Shown in pieces: positions 56,172 through 64,000 of a DNA stretch of 64,000 nucleotides. The number at the start of each line of letters is the position of its first letter. Within the stretch, counting starts at the first letter, position 1. A program made the position numbers and the translations under genes. The DNA comes from Romanomermis culicivorax (lineage: Eukaryota > Nematoda > Enoplea > Mermithida > Mermithidae): contig CAWUHX010000136.1 in the NCBI GenBank assembly GCA_963922205.1, forward strand, positions 62,001 through 126,000, given 5' to 3'. Below the pieces are notes generated by a model. The model was not told where the DNA came from and ran no database searches. It was given only the letters and a program-made list of their open reading frames with translations.

Positions 56172-56708
56172 ATGCATACCGTATTTATTCCTGAAACCGT
56201 TGATTACTGGATCAAAATTTATCAACATGGTATTCAAGATAATCAATTTCAATTAGGTGGTAGTTTAGAAGGTTTTCGAGCAGCATACCCGTATTATTAT
56301 AGACATCAAGGAGCTGGAGTTGGTAATTTTTTTAAGAGTTTGTGGCGTCTAGCTATGCCTTTGTTAAAATCTGCAGGAAAGCATGCACTTGCTGCAGGTT
56401 CCAAAATTGCAGGTGATGTTGTAGAAGGTCGTTCTTTTAAAGAAAGTGTTGCCGAGCATGGACGAAACGCAGCTGGTAGCTTATTACACGAAACGGGCAA
56501 GCGCATTCATAAAGGAAAAGGTTTAGGGAAGCGTAAACATATAAATTCTACGATACATATAAAAAGCAATAAAAAGTTAAATGATGGTCAGCGTCAACAA
56601 CATCAACATCAAAAACAACATAAACGTAAACACCTGAAACGACGTTCCTCATTCTTAAAAAAGACTCCACGTAGAGTAGTCGGTTTCAAGGATATCTATT
56701 CAAAATGA
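56172..56708 (+). CDS. Basic pX/pVI-like virion protein
   Basis: 178 residues. The N-terminal part ends GAGVGNFFKSLWRLAMPLLK, an amphipathic helix like that of membrane-active or capsid-internal adenoviral precursor proteins. It is followed by AAGSKIAGDVVEGRSFKESV and a Gly/Lys/His-rich basic tail (GKGLGKRKHIN, HQHQKQHKRKHLKRR). GxGxGKRK-type sites could be protease targets. It probably connects DNA and capsid. The stop overlaps the major capsid ATG (AAATGA). Confidence 0.85.
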   Translation: MHTVFIPETVDYWIKIYQHGIQDNQFQLGGSLEGFRAAYPYYYRHQGAGVGNFFKSLWRLAMPLLKSAGKHALAAGSKIAGDVVEGRSFKESVAEHGRNAAGSLLHETGKRIHKGKGLGKRKHINSTIHIKSNKKLNDGQRQQHQHQKQHKRKHLKRRSSFLKKTPRRVVGFKDIYSK

Positions 56709-58102
56709 GTAAATTTATTGATGCTGCGTCGTCTCCTAGTAGTAAAACGGAGTTAGATTTATTTACCGTACCTCCAACGCAAGTTGCTATTCGTAGAAGT
56801 TTTTGGTCTGAAATTCAGTTACAAAATCCTTGTACTAATGAAGGACCTTACGAGTTTGTTATTTCACCTGATTCATATATGTTGGACTTATCAAAAAATT
56901 TTATATATTTTACTATTCGAATTACGAAAGCTAATGGCGCTGCTTGCACTTTAACAGCAGACGCCAACAATAATCTTACTGGAAATGTTGTAGCACCAAT
57001 TAATTTGATCGGGAAAACATTTTTTAAACAGATCAAGATGTACTTAAATGGAAAATTAATATCTGACAGGTAAGTTTTATAATTAAATGTATGTTTACCT
57101 TTTTTAATTTTAACATTTTAACATTTCAGTGGGGATAGATACGCTTACAGATCTTATTTGGAAACGGAATTGAACTATGGTCGTGATGCTAAGTTGACAC
57201 ATGTTGCAGCTGCTGGTTATGCTTTTGAAAATGGCGATGTTCTCGATATAAAGAAAAACAAGGGTGCTTTGGAAAGAGTTCAGATGTTCAAAAATAGTGC
57301 AGTTGTTGAATTAATGGCTCCTATACACGCCGATCTATTTATGCAAGAACGTTTTCTATTGAATCAATGTACTTTGAAAATTGATTTATACAGACATAGA
57401 GATGATTTTTGCTTGCAAAAATTTATATCTACTGACAACGAAGCTTATAAAATCGAAGTTAAAAGCATGTCTTTATTTATTAAAAAAGTTGAAGTTGCGG
57501 ATAATATCAATCTAGCTATTGAATCCATGTTACAAAATACAGCTGCAAAATACCCTATTCGTCGATGTCATGTTACAAGTCTATACATAACAACTAGTCG
57601 TCGCTCAGCTCCTCTGAACTCATTGTTCACAGGTCCTTTACCTCGTCGTCTCGTTGTGGCGCTCGTTGATGGTTCAGCTGCTAGGGGTGATTATAATCAA
57701 AGCCCCATCAATTTTAAGCATTTCGGATTAAACGAGATTAAAATAACAAGTGGTACTACAACCTTACCTACAACACCATATATGCTAAATTTTAAAGAAA
57801 ACAAATATTTGCGCACTTTTGTACAATTATTTGAGGGTGTAGGAATCGGTACAGATAACAAGGGTAATGAAATTACTCGAAATTCTTTTACAACGCATAA
57901 CACGGTTTTTGTTTTTGATTTGACTCCTTGCGGTATGGATGGTAATTTTTGGGAACTCGTACGTGAAGGAACCACTAGTTTACAGATGAATTTTGGAGAG
58001 GATATACCAGATGGCGGTATTGAAGCACTTATATACGCAGAATTTGACTCTCTCGTAATGATTGATAAAAATCGTGAAACCTTTACAGATTATAGTATTT
58101 AA
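56705..58102 (+). CDS. Major capsid protein (double jelly roll), two exons
   Basis: Exons 56705-57069 and 57130-58102 (donor CAG/GTAAGT, acceptor ACATTTCAG) give 445 residues. TELDLFTVPPTQVAIRRSFW near the start, and GDRYAYRSYLETELNYGRDA right after the intron, are hallmarks of Polinton major capsid proteins. PLPRRLVVALVDGSAARG and VFVFDLTPCGMDG follow in the second barrel. The protein should form trimeric capsomers of an icosahedral shell. It is intact and of normal length. An intron in a capsid gene means the particle proteins depend on nuclear splicing. Confidence 0.95.
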
Positions 58103-59022
58103 ATACGTTATATTTATATGTACATTTCATCTCATTTTTTTATAATAAAAAATCACTTATAGTTGTTGTTTATACACTCCTTCTCTTTAGGTATTGTTTA
58201 AAAATATTCTTTTAATTTATTCCTAATTATAAATGAACTTCCTTTTATTACTCCTCCTTTCCTTTATTTTCTCCTTTAATTCTACAGTAATACGTAATTA
58301 TCTTGTACGTTCTTTTTACCCTAAGACCTGTTTGTGCATATTCTCTACATATCGTTTACTCGTACATCTCTAAATATCTGACTACAGTAAACCCTTTTTT
58401 ATATTCCCGAAGTTGACACATACACACACACACTCATAGTAGAACTCTAAAGAAATTATCTTTACTATTAAACGCAATAAATAAAAATTTTTATTAATTT
58501 TAATTCAATTTAATTTATTTGAAACAAAATATATATATATATACAAAATTTAAAACAAAATAGAATAAATTATACATATATACAAAATTTAAAAACAAAA
58601 TAAAATATACATATATGCACTCGCCTTCGCCGCCGCCGCCGCCGTCGCACCCCCACGCTAAAAGTTTCACGCGTATCCACTAAAATTTTTACAAATTTTA
58701 ATAACTATTTTAGTTAAACAAAAATTTTTACTCTAATATATCAATTAACTGCTAAGTAATAGGTACAAGATCTATCAATAGCCTTTATTTTATCGTAAAA
58801 TTTTATCGTATAAATCGTGTAAATAATTGAAAGCTTCTAGAATATTCTAGAAATGTTCTTTGTCAAGTTTTAGACAACTCAGCTATATACCATACATTAA
58901 TATACATGAATTAGAAATCTGTAACATGTTGCAGTTGTAGTAAAAGCTTATAATAATTTTACTCTCATTAAATATAAAATTTATATGTCTACTACATGTT
59001 TTAACTATAACATCTGAACTTA
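58103..59022. other. Intergenic, AT-rich, with GCC-repeat patch
   Basis: No gene seen. 58139-58155 has AATAAA signals for the capsid message. 58530-58615 contains TATATA microsatellite and repeated ACAAAATTTAAAACAAAAT blocks. 58624-58650 is a short GCC/GTC-rich patch. Confidence 0.55.
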
Positions 59023-59448
59023 CTAGAAACGCGGCAGCGCTAGTTTTACCCTCTCCTCGACGTAGCGACCGTCGGCGTTTTCCCATTCAGCCCTCGCACC
59101 TGGGGGGAGGATATTCCACAGGTGCGAGGCTAGGTGACCGTCGACCAGCGAAGGGTTTTCAAACATCCGGCGTAGACGTTTCATAAAACCCCAAAAGGGT
59201 TTCTGTCTAGCCGGATATTCAACCCCTCGCTGGCTTTTCCACCAGCTCTTGAAGTCCGTCGAGGCCTCCTCCCAGAAGACGGACGCCCACGCGTCAATGT
59301 CGGCCGTCGTTAAAAACGGCTCTAAATTAATAATAATGAAATAGTATACATATTAATTTTTAATTCAAAATATTTGTAAAATCAATGTACCGTAAGCCTC
59401 GTAGGCGGCTCTCAACGTCGAAATAAACGTAACGAAAACGGCTTCCAT
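59023..59448 (-). CDS. Tandem HMG-box-like protein, GC-rich spliced copy
   Basis: Exon 1 59448-59391 (ATG at 59448) and exon 2 59321-59023 are joined by a 69-nt AT-rich intron (GT-AG, phase 1), giving 118 residues. Residues 3-52 form a degenerate first box (EAVFVTFISTLR, then ASVFWEEASTDFKSWWK). Residues 60-111 form a clearer HMG box: KPFWGFMKRLRRMFENPS, HLWNILPPGARAEWENADGR, YVEER. The N-terminus (MxAxFxxF), the intron phase and near-identical intron position, and box order all match 51309-51771, so the two are paralogues. The exons are strikingly GC-rich against AT-rich surroundings and intron. It probably binds or bends DNA. It is the only plus-side gene on the minus strand besides polymerase. 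Confidence 0.72.
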
Positions 59449-60040
59449 TGGTAGTCTCGGGTGTCGCGCGCAAGTACAAAAATAAGAATGGTTCTTCTTC
59501 TTCTATTTTTTCTATTTATACCTCTTTACCCTCATTAAACCTTTTCCGGTTTTTTCTGCTTTTTGGTTGAATCTTTTCGGTTTTTCTTTGAAGGTTCTAT
59601 CAAAATAACAATAATCACCATCTTAATTGTTTTGGTATTGCGTCTCTTTAAAGGTTTTAGGCTCTAGGTTATTCTAGAAAACTATCAAAATAACAATAAT
59701 CACCACCTTAATGATTTTGGTAAAGCGTCTCTTGCTACCGTGTTTTATAGAACCTTTGACCTTTTCTAGCATTTCTAATTGGTTTTATGATCTAAATGGC
59801 TTCACCTGTCTAACCTTTCTATGTTTGCTCTGGGAAACACTCTGTATACAAAACCGCATCTACCTACATAAATCATCTAATATAATGTATTAATTTCCGA
59901 TACGTAGAATAACGTTCATGTATTGATGATTTAGTTCTTTTCTTTTTTCTTTTTCTTTTTCTTTTTCTTTTCTTTTCTTCAAATATTTTTGAGGTATCAA
60001 TTATTTTTTACATTTAGAATATTTTTCATCTCAACTGTTC
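59449..60040. other. Non-coding spacer with a 91-bp direct duplication
   Basis: The block CTATCAAAATAACAATAATC followed by ACC-TCTTAAT and GCGTCTCTT occurs near 59596 and again near 59687. TC-rich runs surround 59935-59980. No gene is seen. Confidence 0.5.
59513..59520 (-). promoter_or_regulatory. TATA box of the minus-strand HMG-like gene
   Basis: The minus strand reads GAGGTATAAATAG about 65 bases before the ATG at 59448, a good TATA position for a short 5' leader. Confidence 0.5.
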
Positions 60041-60529
60041 ACTTTTCTACATGCGCTTTATACCCACTCTTTTGGGTCATTTTTCTATAAAAGAATTTGA
60101 TCATTTACGGCTTTATAAGTATAAACCCGTAGGAATAATGTTTCAAGTTTTATAGACTTTTAGAGTTTTTATATGTGGAATTAAGCATTCTGATCTAAAA
60201 GACCGTTCTAATTTGGACGATCGTTCAGTATGCAGGGCTTCCACTTCACTTTTCTGTGAACCTGCAGACGGCGCACCTCTTATTTTGGAGCCCGAGGGCG
60301 CGTTTTTTGAAGGACTTCCTCCGTGGGCGGAGGGGGTCAATTTTATAAATGAATTCTTTCTTTTATGTTTTCCATTTTTTGTTCACGTTATTATTTTTGT
60401 TTTTAGACTACAATATTTTAGTGATAAACAAAAATAAAATAGTGTTTCAAAAGTTTTATAATAAAATAGAATGTTGCATTGAATTAAAAATTTTTGATAC
60501 GTAAAGATTTTTTTAAGTCGTCAAATTTT
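60041..60529 (+). repeat. Third, degenerate copy of the subterminal unit
   Basis: It shares TTCTATAAAAGA, CCCGTAGGAATAATGTTTCA, GACGATCGTTCAG, a CCTGCAGACGGCGCACC block and GGAGGGGGTC with the two units that follow, in the same order, but with many changes. Confidence 0.6.
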
Positions 60530-61660
60530 CCGTACGTTTTTTAGGACCATCTCGTTTGGTCCTCTTTCTATAAAAGACCCTTTTTTTGTCTACATGCTTT
60601 TTACGGCCAATTCGCTCTGGTCATTTTTATAAAAGACCTTCTTGGTCATTTTTGGCAGAACATCAAAATTTTTACGCATGCACCCGTAAGGATAATGTTT
60701 CATCTCGTAATGACTCTCTCGAGATTTTACTCATTAAACAGACCATTACTGACCAGATTGACCGTTCTGACATTTGTTGACTTGAACGATCGTTCAGAAA
60801 ATGGGACCTCCGAAATATATTTACACCTGCAGGTGGCACCCTTTTGACAAAGGGGGTCCGGGGTGCAAATTTTTGTGGGCTTCCTCTTCCGAGGGGGGAA
60901 GCCGTTTTTACACTCAATCACTTTTTATTTCTTTTCCATTTTTTGTTCATTTTAGTTTTCCTTTTTACGTTCATCATTGATTTTCCTTTTCCACGCACAA
61001 TAACACATTTATTACCATAATAGAAAAATTTACCGTAATTCTACTATTACGGTAATTCCCAAATCTGTATCCTTTACCGTACGTCAACTCTCCAAATTTT
61101 CTACACGCTTTTTACGACCAGCTCGTTTGGTCATCTTTCTATAAAAGACCTTATTTGTCTACATGCTTTTTACGGCCAGCTCGCTCTGGTCATTTTTATA
61201 AAAGACCTTCTTGGTCATTTTTGGCAGAACATCAAAATTTTTACGCATGCACCCGTAAGGATAATGTTTCATCTCGTAATGACTCTCCCGAGATTTTACT
61301 CATTAAACAGACCATTACTGACCAGATTGACCGTTCTGACATTTGTTGACTTGAACGATCGTTCAGAAAATGGGACCTCCGAAATATATTTACACCTGCA
61401 GGTGGCACCCTTTTGACAAAGGGGGTCCGGGGTGCAAATTTTTGTGGGCTTCCTCTTCCCAGAGGGGAAGCCGTTTTTACACTCAATCACTTTTTATTTC
61501 TTTTCCATTTTTTGTTCATTTTAGTTTTCCTTTTTACGTTCATCATTGATTTTCCTTTTCCACGCACAGTAACACATTTATTACCATAATCGAAAAAATT
61601 ACCGTAATTCTACAATTACGGTAACTCTAGAACATACATTTTTAACCGTGCGACCTATAA
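60530..61660 (+). repeat. Subterminal tandem duplication, 569-bp unit, two near-identical copies
   Basis: Copy 1 is about 60530-61098 and copy 2 about 61099-61660. Matching positions are offset by exactly 569 (for example 60586 and 61155) with only a few differences over several hundred bases. Each unit contains GAACGATCGTTC, TTTACACCTGCAGGTGGCACC-like and TACCGTAATTCTAC-ATTACGGTA palindromes. The mirrored open frames within are not considered genes. Confidence 0.85.
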
Positions 61661-61868
61661 ATCGACTTATATGTTTACTGTACGACCTATAAATCGACGA
61701 AGAAATTAACCGTATATGTTTACTGTACGACCTGTAAATCCGACAAAAGCAAAACGTGTATGTTTACTGTACGACCTATAAATCGAAAAAAAGTGACAAA
61801 TTATAGGTCGTACACAAAAGATAGGAGTATCCTTAAGCGTACGACCTATACGGGCCGGCCTTACTACT
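61098..61868 (+). repeat. Polinton right terminal repeat
   Basis: Matches 28890-29608 in the same orientation and ends in the shared GGCCGGCCTTACTACT. The last ~230 bp carry four to five iterated CGACCTATAAATCGA-type motifs, three of them preceded by TGTTTACTGTA. The six bases after the tip (AATGCA) would be the target duplication, but the left end is missing so it cannot be checked. Confidence 0.85.
61769..61813. other. Conserved terminal palindrome (13-bp arms)
   Basis: GTACGACCTATAA (61769-61781) and TTATAGGTCGTAC (61801-61813) are perfect inverted arms around a 19-base loop. The equivalent place in the other Polinton end (29512-29521 and 29541-29550) has TGCCCTATAA and TTATAGGGCA, again perfectly paired though different in sequence. 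Confidence 0.75.
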
Positions 61869-62299
61869 AATGCAAAATCAACCATTATTGCAGTTTCATG
61901 TTAATTTTCGCGACTTTACGTGTCCATAACTTCGTGAAAAATGACTTTTGTGTAAATGATTGTGTCACATTAATAGAAAAGGTGGCTATTGTTATCGTGG
62001 CAATCAGGGTCAAAATCAGGGTCAAAAGGTCAAATCAGGGTCAAAAACTGGACAACATAGGTAAAATTCAAGACAAATTTATGGACGATGGAAAAGAAAA
62101 CGAAATGATGTCATTTCATAGTGATGATTCTACACCTCCGAGGGAAAAAACTAGAGGTAATAAAATTGAAAATTCACAAAAAGTAACTATTTTTCAGGAT
62201 ACCGTGGGTCAATTCGAAAACAACATTTCTACCCTCAGTGCCACTGAAAGAAACACTGGATATTTCCGTCAATTAATGCCGAGCGAAAGTATGTTTTTC
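61869..62299 (+). pseudogene. Degenerate gypsy-like element: gag-protease linker
   Basis: A plus-strand frame with charged, Ser/Thr-rich composition leads into the protease region (SESMFFQKYYKKHPLEIV). No capsid or zinc knuckle is recognisable; the upstream part was displaced by the Polinton right end at 61868. Confidence 0.4.
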
Positions 62300-62622
62300 C
62301 AAAAGTATTACAAGAAGCACCCCCTAGAAATTGTGGAGAGGCATGGCATTGCTGGATACTGGGGCCACAACCTCCATTATGAGATGTGAAGTGTATCAGC
62401 ACATAACTCATATGGACCCCAGTAATCTACCCACATCTGGGTATATAATGGTGGTGAATGGTCAATGGGTTCCCACTTTGGGACCAGTCAATTTTTACAT
62501 GAAACTGGAAGATTTGGGCACTCATAGTATCCATTATACTGTATTGGTATCCCCTGAACCCACGATCCTTTTGAGTACAGAATTTTTAGTGCATGAGGAT
62601 ATTGGGGCGATTTTTGATTTCT
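62300..62622 (+). pseudogene. Degenerate gypsy-like element: aspartic protease
   Basis: MALLDTGATTSIM is an intact retropepsin active-site motif, followed by a flap-like region (VPTLGPVNFYM) and a late hydrophobic block (TILLSTEFLVHED). A frameshift near 62340 separates it from the upstream linker, and a stop ends it at 62622. It resembles the protease at 16235 in position and length. Confidence 0.75.
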
Positions 62623-63372
62623 GAAATAGAACCCTTTCTATCACCAATAAACAAGTAAATTTTAATATTCAACATCTGGAGTCACCATTAAGGGGGTTGA
62701 TGTTAACTCTGCCGCCAACCCCGCCAACATTAACTCCTCCTAGGCCATCAACATCGTCCATTAACAAAATTACATTGGCACATCCAGTAATATCCATAAA
62801 AAACGTTAATCCAACCCTATACGGACCACGTCATTTTGGGAACTACTAAAAAAATCTCTTATTAAAAACTCTGTTGCTATGCATTGTGTCCTCTGAGGAC
62901 CCGTCCTCGGCATTATCCATTGAACCCACTACTATCAACCCTGTCATCGAATGCTTCCCAGTTGTGGTCATAAACAATTCAGGTGATACCATAAGAGTAA
63001 GTAAAAACGAAGTTATAGGCAAGATTGCTATGCTTGTGCAGGAGGTCATGACCTCATCTAACACAAATACTAAACCTAATGAAAAAACAACTCAAAACTT
63101 TCTTCCTTATGTGGAAAAAATGGTTGCAAAATCCAATCTAAATAGTATCCAAAGGGTAAGTTGCATGAATTTTAGGTTGCCAACCACACTGCTTTCAGTT
63201 TAGCAGGCGATCCACCCACAGTTACACATTTGGTACAGCACAGTATTGACACAGGAGACGCCAAACCTGTAGCCAAACATTACTATTAAGCACTGATCCA
63301 GCAACGTCATATAGTCCATGAGCATATTCAGGATATGCTTGACAAACAAGTAATAGAGCCTAGCCAGTCCCC
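62623..63372 (+). pseudogene. Degenerate gypsy-like element: protease-RT linker
   Basis: Several short frames in succession, including a piece with VVVINNSGDTIRVSKNEVIG that parallels the linker before the RT at 15826 (FVNNSGNCLKLSPNQVVAVV there). GDPPTVTHLVQHSIDTGDAK then leads to the RT start. Frameshifts and stops are frequent. Confidence 0.6.
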
Positions 63373-64000
63373 ATGGCTGCCCCTTTATTTTTGGTATCCA
63401 AAAAATATGATTCTTGGTGCCCTGTCATGGACTTTAGGGGCATAAATGACGTTACCAAAGACAACAGATACCCTCTCCCAAGGATGGATGATTATTTAGA
63501 CAGCTTGGGAGGGGCTAGATATGTCACCACACTCGACTTAAAAAGTGGATATTTGCAAGTACCCATGGCGCCAGATTCCAAAGAAAAAACTGTGTTTATC
63601 TCTCAAGATAGCTTATACCAATTCATGGTAATGCCCTTCGGCCTTAAAAATGCTCCTGCAGAATTCCAACGACTTATGGAAAGAGTATTACAGCTGTATG
63701 TTTGGAAAATTTGTCTTGTTTACATCGATGATACTCGTATTATTGTCTTTTCAGAAACCTTTGAACAATATTTAGAAAATTTACAAATTGTTTTTGATTG
63801 TTTACAGGCTGCCAATTTGACCCTCAAACCTAAAAAGTGTGATTTCTTGCTGCAACAAGTAAGTTTTCTAGGCCATATACTCAGCATGGACGGAATAATG
63901 TTGGACCCGACGGAATAATGTCGGACCCAAAAAAGATTAAAGCCGTGACTGAGTTCGACTTTCCCCAAGACCATAAAGCCCTACAGCAATTTCTGGGCAT
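63373..64000 (+). pseudogene. Degenerate gypsy-like element: reverse transcriptase, runs off window
   Basis: Gypsy RT with DFRGINDVTKDNRYPLPRMD, VTTLDLKSGYLQVPM, MPFGLKNAPAEFQRLM and the catalytic box VYIDDTRIIVFS, which has two extra residues after YIDD. A 20-bp tandem duplication (63889-63908 and 63909-63928) shifts the frame just after FLGHILSMDG. A relative of the RT at 14813-15826, but not the same copy. It continues beyond the window. Confidence 0.85.

Larger units (their letters stand above)
43147..61868 (+). mobile_element. Large Polinton/Maverick (adintovirus-like) element, left end truncated
   Basis: It contains the full Polinton gene core: DNA polymerase B, retroviral-like integrase with chromodomain, adenovirus-type protease, packaging ATPase, minor and major capsid proteins. 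Several accessory genes are present, all with open frames. Spliceosomal introns occur in at least five genes. The right tip is GGGCCGGCCTTACTACT at 61868, shared with the tip at 29608. The left side ends inside the last polymerase exon at about 43150, where a G-rich foldback element begins, so the polymerase C-terminus and left terminal repeat are missing. Preserved frames suggest recent integration or recent activity. Confidence 0.95.

Noticed and set aside
60143-61490. Repeated open frames of 60-81 codons on both strands in the subterminal repeats
   Set aside because: They mirror each other on opposite strands and recur only because the DNA is duplicated. No domain, and composition follows palindromic repeat sequence.
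1-64000. tRNA, rRNA or host protein genes
   Set aside because: I looked for cloverleaf-like blocks and long conserved exons and saw none that I can support.

Overview
The window is invertebrate (metazoan) nuclear DNA made almost entirely of mobile elements. The evidence is AT-rich sequence, genes split by short GT-AG introns of about 50-70 nt with T-rich acceptors, LTR retrotransposons, hAT-type DNA transposons and Polinton/Maverick (adintovirus-like) elements. I recognise no host housekeeping gene and cannot name the species.

Layout. 1-3.26 kb holds degenerate repeats. 3.26-19.4 kb is an old minus-strand Ty3/gypsy-like element broken by three later insertions: a young 9.2-kb LTR retrotransposon (3606-12799, LTRs about 99% identical, order gag / env-like / pol), a 418-bp G-rich foldback element (13086-13503) and a nearly complete hAT transposon (16652-18734). 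19.4-26.7 kb holds repeats, an SGNH-hydrolase-like remnant, an envelope-tail remnant and a minus-strand LTR with a pol tail. 26.73-29.61 kb is a broken Polinton end (DNA polymerase B C-terminal part plus terminal repeat). 30-31 kb contains a ~97-bp satellite. 32.0-34.85 kb is a gag fragment joined to a reversed Polinton fragment (ATPase plus an unknown gene). 34.85-43.1 kb is non-coding with several foldback/MITE copies. 61.87-64 kb is a degenerate gypsy-like protease/reverse transcriptase region running off the window.

The main object is 43.15-61.87 kb, a large and largely intact Polinton. It encodes protein-primed DNA polymerase B (11 exons, minus strand, 3' end cut off by a foldback element). 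On the plus strand lie a spliced gene of unknown function, a packaging ATPase, a membrane protein, a tandem HMG-box-like protein, two conserved Polinton proteins, a chromodomain integrase, an adenovirus-type cysteine protease, a small membrane protein, a minor capsid protein, a basic pX/pVI-like protein and a spliced double-jelly-roll major capsid protein. A second, GC-rich tandem HMG-box-like gene is spliced on the minus strand next to the right terminal repeat. Together these encode replication, integration, capsid maturation, genome packaging and the shell, so the element looks like an integrated virus-like agent that has lost only its left tip.

The most novel candidates are the two divergent paralogous double HMG-box genes of the Polinton, the conserved terminal palindrome whose arms change in a compensating way between two Polinton copies, and the unusual gag-env-pol order of the young retrotransposon.
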